Positions 34,022-42,290 of a DNA stretch of 49,016 nucleotides are shown here, one piece after another. A program made the translations under genes and the position numbers. A model generated the notes under the pieces. The model had not been told where the DNA came from. It saw only the letters and a program-made list of their open reading frames with translations, and ran no database searches. Every line of letters begins with the position of its first letter. Within the stretch, counting starts at the first letter, position 1. Origin of the DNA: Cupriavidus phytohabitans (lineage in GTDB: Bacteria; Pseudomonadota; Gammaproteobacteria; Burkholderiales; Burkholderiaceae); NCBI RefSeq assembly GCF_000426345.1, contig NZ_KE384523.1:22958-71973 (forward strand), in the 5' to 3' direction.

Positions 34022-34575
34022 CAGAGCTCCACTCGCTTGCCGAGCATGCGCTTCAGCGTGTCATTCTTCAGAACAAAATGATTCTTCATGGCGCCGAAAA
34101 TATGGAGCGCCAGTCCCGCCAGGAACGCGTACGCGCCGATCTTGTGCAGAAGCCTGGCGAAGTACTCCACCTCCGGATTGGGCGCCACGATGGCAGGCAG
34201 CGCGATGCCGCCCGGCAGCCGCACCACGTCGCCGGCCGCCGACATGGCCAGCCAGCCGTCAAGCGGCAGCAGCACGGGCGCCAGCGCCAGCGCGACCGCG
34301 ACCGAGCGGCTGATCATCACCTCGATCGGATTCGGCGTGCCCACCGGCAGTGGGTGATAGGAAGTGAGCCGCGCCCACAGCCGGTAAGCCGCCACGGCGA
34401 ACAGCGCCGTGCCCAGCGTGCTGTGCATCGCGACCAGCTCTGCCTTCGCGGCGCCCGCGTCCGTCTGGCCGGCCGACAGGCCGAGCCAGACCATTACCGC
34501 CACTGCCGCCGCGATCAGCCAGTGCAGGCCGATGGTGATGGGCGAAAAGCCCAGTCCTGTGTCTCTCATCTGCAT
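34021..34575 (-). CDS. Cytochrome b561 family protein
   Basis: A 184-residue four-helix diheme cytochrome b. Histidines in GLHWLIAA (His18), VAMHSTLG (His51), LLHKIGAY and LALHIFGAMKNHF are the expected heme ligands. The GGAG site precedes the ATG. Family members pass electrons between the quinone pool and periplasmic partners. It lies 77 bases after the symporter and overlaps the NMO-like gene by 3 bases (TGATG), suggesting electron exchange with that flavoprotein; the partner is unproved. Confidence 0.88.
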   Translation of the reverse strand: MQMRDTGLGFSPITIGLHWLIAAAVAVMVWLGLSAGQTDAGAAKAELVAMHSTLGTALFAVAAYRLWARLTSYHPLPVGTPNPIEVMISRSVAVALALAPVLLPLDGWLAMSAAGDVVRLPGGIALPAIVAPNPEVEYFARLLHKIGAYAFLAGLALHIFGAMKNHFVLKNDTLKRMLGKRVEL

Positions 34576-34652
34576 TGTTCAACTCCGGATGACTTCAAGT
34601 TCAATGCACGCCCCGGCGGTTCATCCGAGGCCTGTCCCACCGATCCGCCGCC

Positions 34653-36326
34653 TCAGTGGTTCACCGCGCCGGACGCGCCGATGCCGGTTTGCGCACGGAC
34701 AAACTGGTCGCCGTAGGCGTCCCGCTCGCGGCGGCTGCGTGCGCTGCGATCGGTGACCGAGACCAGCCAGGTGCACAGCAGCGCCACGTTCATCGAGACG
34801 ATGGCGGGATAGTCGTAGGGAAAGATCGCTGCCTTGAATCCAAGGATCTTGACCCAGACCGCCGGCGACAGAACGACCAGCCCGACCGCACACACCAGCC
34901 CGGCGATGCCGCCGGCCAGGGCGCCGCGCGTAGTCAGCCCCTTCCAGTAGATGGAAAGCACCAGGATCGGGAAATTGACCGAAGCCGCCACACCAAAGGT
35001 CAGTGCTACCAGGAAGGCGATGTTCTGCTCCTTGAACAGGATCCCGAGCGCAACCGCGACCACGCCAATCGACACCGACGCCAGGCGGGACACGCGCATC
35101 TCGTCCGCCGGGCTCGCGGTATTCTTCCTGAGCACCCTGGCGTACAGGTCGTGGGAAATCGCCGAGGTGCCGGCCATGGTCAGGCCCGCAACAACCGCGA
35201 GGATGGTGGCAAAGGCAACTGCCGACAGGAAGCCCAGGAACAGGTCGCCACCGAGCGCCCTGGCCAGGTGCATCACCGCCATATTGCTGCCGCCGATCAT
35301 GTTGCCGCCCAACACGCCGCCCTCGAAGAACGCGGCATCCTGACCGACGATGACAATGGCCGAAAGCCCCAGCACCGCCACAATCAGGAAAAAGAATCCG
35401 ATAAACCCGGTGGCGATAAAGACTGACTTGCGGGCTTGCTGCGCATCGGGCACCGTGAAGAAGCGCATCAGGATATGCGGCAGCCCCGCCGTGCCGAACA
35501 CCAGGCCCACCGACAGCGACAGCATCGACAGCGGGTCGGAGACGAGCGCGCCGGGCGCGAGGATCTTCACGCCGTCCTTGTGGCTGGCCACCGCCTGCGT
35601 CAGCAGTGTTTCAAACGAGAAGCCGAATCGCCACAGGGCAAGGATCGCCAGCAGCGTGCCCCCGGCCAGCAGCAAGACCGCCTTGATGATCTGTACCCAG
35701 GTGGTCGCGACCATGCCGCCGAAGGTGACATAGATCATCATCAACAGGCCTACGCCGATCACCGCGTAGTTGTACTCGAGCCCGAACAGCAGCTGGATCA
35801 GCTGCCCGGCTCCCACCATCTGGACGACCAGGTAGAAGCAGACGATCGTCAGCGAGCCGAAGGACATGAAGGTACGAATCCGGTCCTGGTCAAGCCGGTA
35901 GGAGGCAATATCGGCAATAGTGACCTTGCCCAGATTGCGGATCTTCTCCGCGAACAGGAACAGCAGCAGCGGCCACGCGACAAAGAAGCTGATCGCGTAG
36001 ATAAAGCCGTCGTAACCCTTGGCGAAGATCATGCTGGTGACACCGAGCAGCGCCGCCGCCGACATGTAGTCACCCGCCAGTGCAAGGCCGTTCTGGAAGC
36101 CGGTAATGCCGCCGTTGCAGGTGTAGAAGTCATCCAGTGACCTGGTGCGCGCCGCGGCCCAGTAGGTAATGCCCAGTGTCGCCAGCACGAACAGCAGGAA
36201 CATGACGATGGCGACCATGTTGATCGGCTGGGCCTGCACCGACTGCAGTGCCGCGGGGGCGGCGTGGGTGCTGGCGGCGCCCAGCATGGCGCACGATGCG
36301 AGCCATCGAATGAAAGTGGCCTTCAT
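34653..36326 (-). CDS. actP: Cation/acetate symporter (ActP-like, SSS family)
   Basis: A 557-residue sodium:solute symporter with a signal-like first segment and about 13 helices. It has the ActP pattern RTRSLDDFYTCNGGITGFQNGLALAGDYMSAAALLG and HILMRFFTVPDAQQARKS. ActP of E. coli imports acetate and glycolate; here the substrate may be a different small carboxylate. It overlaps the DUF485 gene by 4 bases, the standard yjcH-actP arrangement. Confidence 0.92.
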   Translation of the reverse strand: MKATFIRWLASCAMLGAASTHAAPAALQSVQAQPINMVAIVMFLLFVLATLGITYWAAARTRSLDDFYTCNGGITGFQNGLALAGDYMSAAALLGVTSMIFAKGYDGFIYAISFFVAWPLLLFLFAEKIRNLGKVTIADIASYRLDQDRIRTFMSFGSLTIVCFYLVVQMVGAGQLIQLLFGLEYNYAVIGVGLLMMIYVTFGGMVATTWVQIIKAVLLLAGGTLLAILALWRFGFSFETLLTQAVASHKDGVKILAPGALVSDPLSMLSLSVGLVFGTAGLPHILMRFFTVPDAQQARKSVFIATGFIGFFFLIVAVLGLSAIVIVGQDAAFFEGGVLGGNMIGGSNMAVMHLARALGGDLFLGFLSAVAFATILAVVAGLTMAGTSAISHDLYARVLRKNTASPADEMRVSRLASVSIGVVAVALGILFKEQNIAFLVALTFGVAASVNFPILVLSIYWKGLTTRGALAGGIAGLVCAVGLVVLSPAVWVKILGFKAAIFPYDYPAIVSMNVALLCTWLVSVTDRSARSRRERDAYGDQFVRAQTGIGASGAVNH

Positions 36327-36637
36327 TTCGCGGCCTCCCCGACCAGCTTGCTGGTGAGGCCGTCGAATTCATTATTGGCGCGGCTTACGTAAAGGCCGGT
36401 CAGAAGCCACGCGCCCAGGATGATCAGCACGCCGACCAGCCAGCCGACGCTGACGCTGCTTAGCGCGGAAACCCGTGCGGCGAGTATATCGGGGCGCAGC
36501 GCCGCGACGAGAATGAAGAGGTAGTACGGGACCAGCGTGACGGCCGATAGCAATACCACCAGCCGCCTTCGCCGCCGGACCAGTTCCTCGAATAGCGGGT
36601 GTTCGCCGATGATGGAATAGGCGCTTTTATGGGACAT
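36323..36637 (-). CDS. DUF485 family inner membrane protein (YjcH-like)
   Basis: A 104-residue protein with two helices: HPLFEELVRRRRRLVVLLSAVTLVPYYLFILVAA and VGVLIILGAWLLTGLYV. YxRANNEFD in the C-terminus is the DUF485 signature. It has a strong ribosome site (AAGGAGGAGAC) and opens the operon with actP; the two are always linked in this family. Its own role is unknown. Confidence 0.9.
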   Translation of the reverse strand: MSHKSAYSIIGEHPLFEELVRRRRRLVVLLSAVTLVPYYLFILVAALRPDILAARVSALSSVSVGWLVGVLIILGAWLLTGLYVSRANNEFDGLTSKLVGEAAK

Positions 36638-36947
36638 GTCTCCTCCTTTTTTGATCGTGCAGGTAGCGTTGCAGATAAGGTTGGGTACGCCTAAATTAGG
36701 CGGCCGGACCTCTCATGTAAAACGATCTTTGGTGATGCCTTCCATCACTGGCGGTGAGGGATCGGATTCGCCGGGAGCACGCTCCTCGCACGCAAAAAAT
36801 GGTTCATCGAGGACGGCCGAGGCGGGATTGCGCGGTACGCAGCGAGGCGTCGCTTCGGGAGGAGCGCCGCGCCGCGCTTTGTCGCCCCCTATACTTCTCG
36901 ATAGAGATGGCCGGAAAGCCCGGTTGCCTTCCGCACCGCGAGTGACC
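36638..36947. other. Divergent intergenic region with one palindrome
   Basis: The stretch between the symporter operon and the beta-lactamase-fold gene. The frame that opens here is arginine- and glycine-rich and not gene-like. Only the palindrome at 36688-36702 stands out; no further element is seen. Confidence 0.5.
36688..36702. promoter_or_regulatory. Odd palindrome CGCCTAA-A-TTAGGCG upstream of DUF485
   Basis: A perfect 7-bp inverted repeat around one A, 51 bases upstream of the operon's first start codon. Length and symmetry resemble a 15-bp LysR or GntR type box. Either neighbouring LysR could act here. Confidence 0.5.
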
Positions 36948-37958
36948 ATGCGTCCCCTGCTGCAAGCCCGCCTCGTCAATGACGCTTTCGGCGACCCTGC
37001 CCTGTTCGTGGATTTCCTGGACGAACGGCGCGCGTTGCTATTCGACCTGGGCGACATCACCGCGCTGATGCCGCGCGACCTGATGCGCGTCTCGCACGTG
37101 TTTGTCACGCATACGCATATGGATCACTTTTCCGGCTTCGACCATCTGCTGCGGGTACTGCTCGGGCGCAAGCCATGCATCGCGCTATACGGCGGGCCGG
37201 GATTCGTGGCGCAGGTCGCACACAAGCTGCATGCGTATATCTGGAACGTGGTGCATCGCTACGACATGGAGTTGGTCGTAGAGGCGTTTGAACTCGCATT
37301 GGACGGCCGCATGCGTAGCGCCCGGTTTTCCAGCCGGGATCGCTTTGCCGGCGTGACCGGGGCAACGACTGAACAGATCGACGATATCGTTCACGACGAG
37401 ACGACGTTCCGGGTGCGCGCCTGCTTTGTCGACCATGGCATTCCATGCCTGTCTTACCTGGTCGAGGAAAAGGTGCGGCTCGGCATCAACAAGGAGCGCC
37501 TGGAAGCATCGGGCATGACCAAAGGCGCCTGGCTCCGTGAGCTGAAGCATGCGGTCCTGACCGATGCCCCCCAGGACACGCCGATTCTCGTGCAATGGCG
37601 CGACAGAAGCGGCGACCGTGCGGCAACGCAAACGGTTGGCAAATTAAGCCGCCTGATTCTCGACGCCGAGCCCGGCCAGCGCTTCGGCTACGCGACCGAT
37701 CTTCGTGATACCAGCGACAACGAGCAAGCGCTGTCGAACCTGATGCAAGGCGCCGACCAGCTCTTCATCGAGAGCGTGTTCCTGGATGCCGATCGCGCGC
37801 ACGCCCTGCGCAAGAACCACCTGACCGCTGCCCAGGCTGGCCGGATCGCGCGCGGCATCGGCGCCCGCGCGGTGACGCCTTTCCATTTCTCGCCGCGCTA
37901 CCGTGGTCGCGCGGCGGAACTGGCCGGCGAAGTACAGGCGGCCTGGAAGCACTTTTGA
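36948..37958 (+). CDS. Metallo-beta-lactamase fold hydrolase (RNase Z-like)
   Basis: A 336-residue binuclear-zinc hydrolase. The ligand motif THTHMDH gives His55, His57, Asp59 and His60; more candidate ligands are CFVDHGIPCLSY, YATDLRD and VTPFHFSPRY, and the KNHLTAAQAG block follows the ELAC/RNase Z order. It lacks a clear exosite arm, so the tRNA-processing role is not certain. I start at 36948; the frame extends to 36636 without conserved content. Not an obvious partner of its neighbours. Confidence 0.85.
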   Translation: MRPLLQARLVNDAFGDPALFVDFLDERRALLFDLGDITALMPRDLMRVSHVFVTHTHMDHFSGFDHLLRVLLGRKPCIALYGGPGFVAQVAHKLHAYIWNVVHRYDMELVVEAFELALDGRMRSARFSSRDRFAGVTGATTEQIDDIVHDETTFRVRACFVDHGIPCLSYLVEEKVRLGINKERLEASGMTKGAWLRELKHAVLTDAPQDTPILVQWRDRSGDRAATQTVGKLSRLILDAEPGQRFGYATDLRDTSDNEQALSNLMQGADQLFIESVFLDADRAHALRKNHLTAAQAGRIARGIGARAVTPFHFSPRYRGRAAELAGEVQAAWKHF

Positions 37959-38056
37959 CCCCGGCCTCAATTGACGGCCTTGGAAGAGCTGGCGCCGGCC
38001 ATCATAGTCGAGAACGATCTGGTTCATCGCGCCCAGCAGTGCCTGATCGCCACCAC

Positions 38057-38264
38057 CTCACCACGGCGGAAGCCGCCATGGCCTATCGTGAACGTATCCT
38101 TGGCGCATTGCCGCCGGGCTCCGCATTCACGCCGCTGATGACCTGCCACCTCTGCGACACCACCGATCCGGCGGACATCCGCGCCGGCTATGACGCGGGT
38201 GGCTTTGCCGCCGCAAAACTGTATCCCGCCGGCGCAACCACCCATTCCGAATATGGCGTGACGT
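38057..38264 (+). pseudogene. Dihydroorotase (PyrC-type) fragment
   Basis: The reading frame from LTTAEAAMAYRERILG through TPLMTCHLCDTTDPADI, AGYDAGG, AKLYPAGATTHSEYGVT is the characteristic stretch of homodimeric dihydroorotases that precedes the active site. The N-terminal part, including the HxH metal motif, and most of the C-terminus are missing, so it cannot be active. The frame happens to stay open into aspA, but the joining residues look random. The rest of 37959-38362 contains no recognisable gene. Confidence 0.7.
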
Positions 38265-38362
38265 CGACTTGCCGGACGGCCTGCACATTCGCCAGTTCCT
38301 CGCGGGCGAGACGCTGCCACGGACGCTCGCCTAGCGGACGACCACATTTATCGGATCGCATC

Positions 38363-39784
38363 ATGACCAATACCTATCGCACCGAAACCGATCTGCTTGG
38401 CGAACGCCAGGTGCCGGCCGACGCCTACTACGGCGTCCACACCCTGCGGGCCTGGGAGAACTTCCAGATCAGCGGCACCCCCATTTCCTCATGGCCGGAG
38501 CTGATCATTGCACTGGCCTCCGTCAAGCAGGCCGCCGCCGAGGCCAATGCCGAACTCGGCCTGCTGCCGGCCAACCTGCGCGACGCCATCCTGGCCGCCT
38601 GCCATGACGTGCGCGAAGGCATGCTGCACGACCAGTTCATCGTCGACACGATCCAGGGCGGCGCCGGCACGTCGACGAACATGAATGCCAATGAGGTCAT
38701 CTGCAACCGCGCGCTCGAGCACATGGGCCACCGCAGGGGCGAATACCAGTTCCTGCACCCGAACGAGCACGTGAACATGGCGCAGAGTACCAACGACGTC
38801 TACCCCACAGCGCTGCGCATTGCCACGTACTTCGCCATCGAGCGCCTTCTCGAAGCGATGGAAGTCCTTCGCGCCGCGTTCGACCGCAAGTCGAGTGAAT
38901 TCTCCGGCCTGCTCAAGCTCGGCCGCACTCAGTTGCAGGATGCGGTGCCGATGACGCTCGGCCAGGAGTTCTCCACGTATGCGGTCATGCTCGAAGAGGA
39001 CATGGCGCGCCTGCGCGAAACCGCCCTGCTGATCCGGGAAATCAACCTCGGCGCGACCGCGATCGGCACCGGCATCACTGCGCATCCCGACTACGCGCCG
39101 AGGGCCCTGTCCGCATTGCGGCGGATCACCGGCATCGACCTGTGCCTCGCACCCAACCTGGTGGAAGCCACGCAGGATTGCGGCGCCTTCGTGCAGATCT
39201 CCGGCGTGCTCAAGCGCATCGCCGTGAAGCTGTCCAAGACCTGCAACGACTTGCGGCTGCTGTCGAGCGGGCCGCGCGCCGGCTTCGGCGAGATCAACCT
39301 GCCGCCGATGCAGGCGGGGTCGTCGATCATGCCGGGCAAGGTCAACCCGGTCATCCCGGAAGTCGTGAACCAGATCGCCTTCGAGGTATTTGGCAACGAC
39401 ACCACCATCACCTTCGCCGCCGAGGCCGGCCAGTTGCAGCTCAATGCCTTCGAGCCGGTGATCGCCGCGAGCCTGTTGCGCAGTTTCCGCCACTTGACCA
39501 ATGGCTGCGTGACGCTGGCGCGGAAATGCGTCGATGGCATTACCGCGAACCCTGAGCGCCTGCGCGAGACCATCGAGCGCTCGATCGCACTGGTTACGGC
39601 GCTCAATCCGGTGATCGGCTACAAGAACGCGACCTCGGTCGCAGCTGAAGCCCATGCCAAGGGCACCACCATCCGCGAAGTGGTGCTGGCACGGGGCCTG
39701 ATGACCGCCGAGGCGCTCGACGAAGCGTTGCGCCCCGAAACGCTGATCCGGCCGCGGGCCGACAAGCTGGCGGGCAAGCCATGA
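38363..39784 (+). CDS. aspA: Aspartate ammonia-lyase
   Basis: A 473-residue member of the fumarase/aspartase superfamily that deaminates L-aspartate to fumarate and ammonia. It contains GTSTNMNANEV (102-112), NMAQSTNDVYPT (138-149) and the signature GSSIMPGKVNP (319-329), in the flexible loop that supplies the catalytic serine. Length matches E. coli AspA (478). The start at 38363 has no strong ribosome site, and the same frame runs open from 37955 through a PyrC fragment. It lies among gene remnants, so expression may depend on a distant promoter. Confidence 0.92.
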   Translation: MTNTYRTETDLLGERQVPADAYYGVHTLRAWENFQISGTPISSWPELIIALASVKQAAAEANAELGLLPANLRDAILAACHDVREGMLHDQFIVDTIQGGAGTSTNMNANEVICNRALEHMGHRRGEYQFLHPNEHVNMAQSTNDVYPTALRIATYFAIERLLEAMEVLRAAFDRKSSEFSGLLKLGRTQLQDAVPMTLGQEFSTYAVMLEEDMARLRETALLIREINLGATAIGTGITAHPDYAPRALSALRRITGIDLCLAPNLVEATQDCGAFVQISGVLKRIAVKLSKTCNDLRLLSSGPRAGFGEINLPPMQAGSSIMPGKVNPVIPEVVNQIAFEVFGNDTTITFAAEAGQLQLNAFEPVIAASLLRSFRHLTNGCVTLARKCVDGITANPERLRETIERSIALVTALNPVIGYKNATSVAAEAHAKGTTIREVVLARGLMTAEALDEALRPETLIRPRADKLAGKP

Positions 39785-40017
39785 ACGAGGGAATCCACAC
39801 GCGCCATCGCAACGCAGTCGCGCTCGGGGGATCGGTCGGGCGGGCGTTGCTCGAGGCCGGCGCGGTCGTGCAGGACATCCTGGTCCTGTTCGACTACGGC
39901 ACGTTCCCAACGCAGGCGGCCCGGTCCCGACGGAGCACCGCGTTCGATCATGGTGCTCTTGTGCAGGACCAGCTGAAAGTCCCCGGTGAGCGAGCATTCG
40001 ATGGCGGTTCCGCATAG
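39781..40017 (+). pseudogene. Possible orotate phosphoribosyltransferase C-terminal fragment
   Basis: A short frame overlapping the aspA stop by 4 bases. The segment GRALLEAGAVVQDILVLFDYGTFP resembles the end of the PRPP-dependent orotate phosphoribosyltransferase core (alternating 'EAGA-V---V-FDYG-FP' pattern of Rhizobiales-type PyrE), but the PRPP-binding motif is absent. After about 39925 the frame runs into the antisense of the amidase fragment. The identification is tentative. Confidence 0.35.
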
Positions 40018-40437
40018 CTCCGAGTCACCCTGGGAGGCATGGGGATCGCCAATCGACAGCAACGCGCCCGGCACGGCAACCCTGAGGTAGACGGTGGCGC
40101 CTCGCGTGACACGCCAGTTGCCCAGGTTCCCGGCGAAGCTCGACGGCGGGATGGAATCGATCAGCCCGTCTTGCGCCGGCGCCACGGCAATGACGCCGAA
40201 GTGCGGCCGGACCGGTATGGCGACATCGCGCAGCACGTCGTAGTTCTTCGTGATGGTGGCATGGTCGACCGGCACGCCGGGATAGTCGATGGTCGGATGC
40301 AGCACGCCGAAGGGATCGCGCTGTGGCGTCCAGCGGAAGCTCGGCGCGCGCGCAACCGTCGGCCCGTTCGCAATCGATCTCGAACACGGTCACCACTTCG
40401 CGCTCGCGCGGTTCCGTCAGCATGTCGCGGCAAGCCC
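39958..40437 (-). pseudogene. Acetamidase/formamidase fragment with a frameshift
   Basis: Two frames of the minus strand together give EPREREVVTVFEID (first) and APSFRWTPQRDPFGVLHP, then NLGNWRVTRGATVYLRVAVPG and GDPHASQGDSELCGTAIECSL (second). This is the middle of the FmdA/AmdA amidase family. The frame changes near 40360 to 40375, the N-terminal third is missing before about 40437, and homology ends after LVLHK at 39958. It should be inactive. Bases 40438-40610 show no gene. Confidence 0.7.
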
Positions 40438-40610
40438 GGGTACGTGCCGCAGTTCGTTCAGTGCCGCACGGTGAATCCATACTAGGGATGGCAAGTGCGG
40501 GACTACTAGGACGGTACGTCCCAACACTTGTGCTGATGCGTACCAGGGTAAACCTGCGCGATGGCAACGCCGGGCATGGAACTGATTGACCGGCCGGCGG
40601 GTGCCCTGCG

Positions 40611-40697
40611 TCAGGCGATCCGGGACCAGCGGGCACGCTGGAAGTCTGTGGCCATGGCTTCCGGCTTCACGGCGGCCAAATCGTTGTCTCGCTTCAT
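40611..40697 (-). CDS. Short coupled frame after SDR, possible gene-start remnant
   Basis: Its ATG overlaps the SDR stop (ATGA). It encodes only 28 residues (MKRDNDLAAVKPEAM then a basic tail). The 4-base overlap is the typical arrangement of a following operon gene, so it may be the start of a gene lost by deletion next to the amidase fragment. Chance is possible. Confidence 0.25.
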   Translation of the reverse strand: MKRDNDLAAVKPEAMATDFQRARWSRIA

Positions 40698-41461
40698 TGC
40701 GCCGACAAGCCTCCATCCACCCCGATGCTCTGGCCATGGATATAGCGCCCGGCCGGCGCCGCCAGCAGCACCGCCAGCCCCGCCACGTCCTCCGCCTCGC
40801 CGATGCGCCGCATCGGCACGCCCGCAGCCAGCCGCGCTTCGCGTTCGGGGTCGCCCCACAGGGCGTCGCGCGAGAACTCCGTGCGCACCGGGCCCGGGTT
40901 GATCGCATTGACGTTGATACCGGACGGGCCAAGCTCGAGCGCAAGGCTGCGCATGGCCTGGTCGATCGCCGCCTTGGTCACGCTGTACAGGCCAAGGAAC
41001 GCCGAGCCGCGCTTGGCCGCGATGCTCGACATGAAGGTAATCGAGCCGTCGCGGCGCTCGGCCATTTGCGGCGCCAGCGCATTCACCAGCATCAGGTTGC
41101 CGCGCACGTTGCCGGCCATGGCCGCATCGAATACCTCGGGGCCTTGCGCCAACATGGAACCCGGCGTCGCGCCGGCGGCCGCATTGAGGACGAGCGCATC
41201 GACCCGGCCGTAGGCGGCCAGCGCCTGCTCCGCGAAGGCGCGCACGCTGTCGACGTCGCCAATGTCACAGGCGATGCCGGTGGCACGGATGCCTTCCGCT
41301 TCCAGCTGGACGGCGACGGTGCGCCCCGCTTCGCCGTCGCGTCCCGACACCACTACCGCGGCGCCGGCGCTGCCCAGCGCCCGCGCCATGGCGAGGCCCA
41401 TGCCGCGGGTGGATCCGGTGACGACGGCAACGCGGCCGCTCAAATCGAAGAGGTTCTGCAT
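40694..41461 (-). CDS. Short-chain dehydrogenase/reductase (SDR)
   Basis: A 255-residue classical SDR. TGSTRGMG is the cofactor motif, LNAAAG replaces NNAG, and SSIAAK with YSVTK carries the catalytic Ser, Tyr and Lys. VDGG near the C-terminus is usual. It is divergent from a TetR gene, with a clean inverted repeat in between, so it is probably repressed by that regulator. The substrate is unknown. Confidence 0.88.
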   Translation of the reverse strand: MQNLFDLSGRVAVVTGSTRGMGLAMARALGSAGAAVVVSGRDGEAGRTVAVQLEAEGIRATGIACDIGDVDSVRAFAEQALAAYGRVDALVLNAAAGATPGSMLAQGPEVFDAAMAGNVRGNLMLVNALAPQMAERRDGSITFMSSIAAKRGSAFLGLYSVTKAAIDQAMRSLALELGPSGINVNAINPGPVRTEFSRDALWGDPEREARLAAGVPMRRIGEAEDVAGLAVLLAAPAGRYIHGQSIGVDGGLSAQ

Positions 41462-41504
41462 GACGGGTGACTCCTGAAGGTGATGGCTGGATTGCCTTGC
41501 GCTT

Positions 41505-41526
41505 ATAGATGATCACTGACATCTAT
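41505..41526. promoter_or_regulatory. Inverted repeat ATAGATG-N8-CATCTAT, probable TetR operator
   Basis: A perfect 7-bp inverted repeat in the 126-base divergent region between the SDR and TetR genes. A similar half site (GTCATCTA) follows at 41543-41550. The arrangement suits a TetR dimer controlling both genes. Confidence 0.6.
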
Positions 41527-41587
41527 TGAATAAAGTATGGTCGTCATCTAAACTGCGGTCAAGGCAGAAATCCGAGGAGCTCTTCAC

Positions 41588-42181
41588 ATGGCACGCGCAT
41601 CACGCGAACAGGCCGACAAGAACCGCGAAGCGATCGAACAGGCGTCGTCGCGACTGTTCCGCGAGCGCGGACTGAACGGCGTCAGCGTCGCCGAGCTGAT
41701 GGCCGGTGCCGGCCTGACCCACGGCGGCTTTTATGGTCACTTTGCGTCCAAGGACGCGCTCGCCGCACAGGCCTGCAAGCGCGCCTTTGAGGAATCCACC
41801 GGACGCTGGGAGCGCCGCCTGGCGCGCGCCGGCGGCGACCGGCATGCCATGCTGGCCAACCTGGTCGAGCCTTACCTGACGCCTGCGCACTGCGCCAACC
41901 CCGGAGCTGGCTGCGCGGCCGCGGCGCTGGCGGGGGACGTGGCGCGCGAGCCTGCCGACAAGCCGGTGCGGCAGGCTTTCCTGGAGGGCTTCAAGGTACT
42001 GGTCGATGACATGGCCACGACCGTGGCCAGCGATGAACCGCAGGTGCGGGAGGAAGAGGCGTTGGTCCGCATGGCCATGCTGGTCGGTGCGCTGACGCTG
42101 GCGCGCGCAACCGAGGGCGATCCGATCTCCGACGCCATGCTCGACGCCGTCCGCAACCGCTTGCTGGGCAGTTCCGCGTAG
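41588..42181 (+). CDS. TetR/AcrR family regulator
   Basis: A 197-residue TetR protein. The N-terminal HTH (NGVSVAELMAGAGLTHGGFYGHFASKDALAAQA) is the well-known GLTHGGFY variant; the ligand domain has the GCAAAALAGDVAR segment typical of the same subgroup, in which regulators often face SDR genes. Divergent from an SDR gene. Confidence 0.9.
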   Translation: MARASREQADKNREAIEQASSRLFRERGLNGVSVAELMAGAGLTHGGFYGHFASKDALAAQACKRAFEESTGRWERRLARAGGDRHAMLANLVEPYLTPAHCANPGAGCAAAALAGDVAREPADKPVRQAFLEGFKVLVDDMATTVASDEPQVREEEALVRMAMLVGALTLARATEGDPISDAMLDAVRNRLLGSSA

Positions 42182-42290
42182 TCCGGAAGCCGTTTTTCAA
42201 CCACTCGCCGGGCCTGCTCCCTGCCACCTCCAGGCCGGCGGGTGGGGCCCCTTTTTCCTGTCGTTACCCAACCGAGGCCAGAAAAATCCA

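Noticed and set aside
37955..38362. N-terminal fusion of dihydroorotase to aspartate ammonia-lyase
   Set aside because: The frame is open by chance; the PyrC part is incomplete, the linking residues have no homology pattern, and AspA has a standard N-terminus at 38363.
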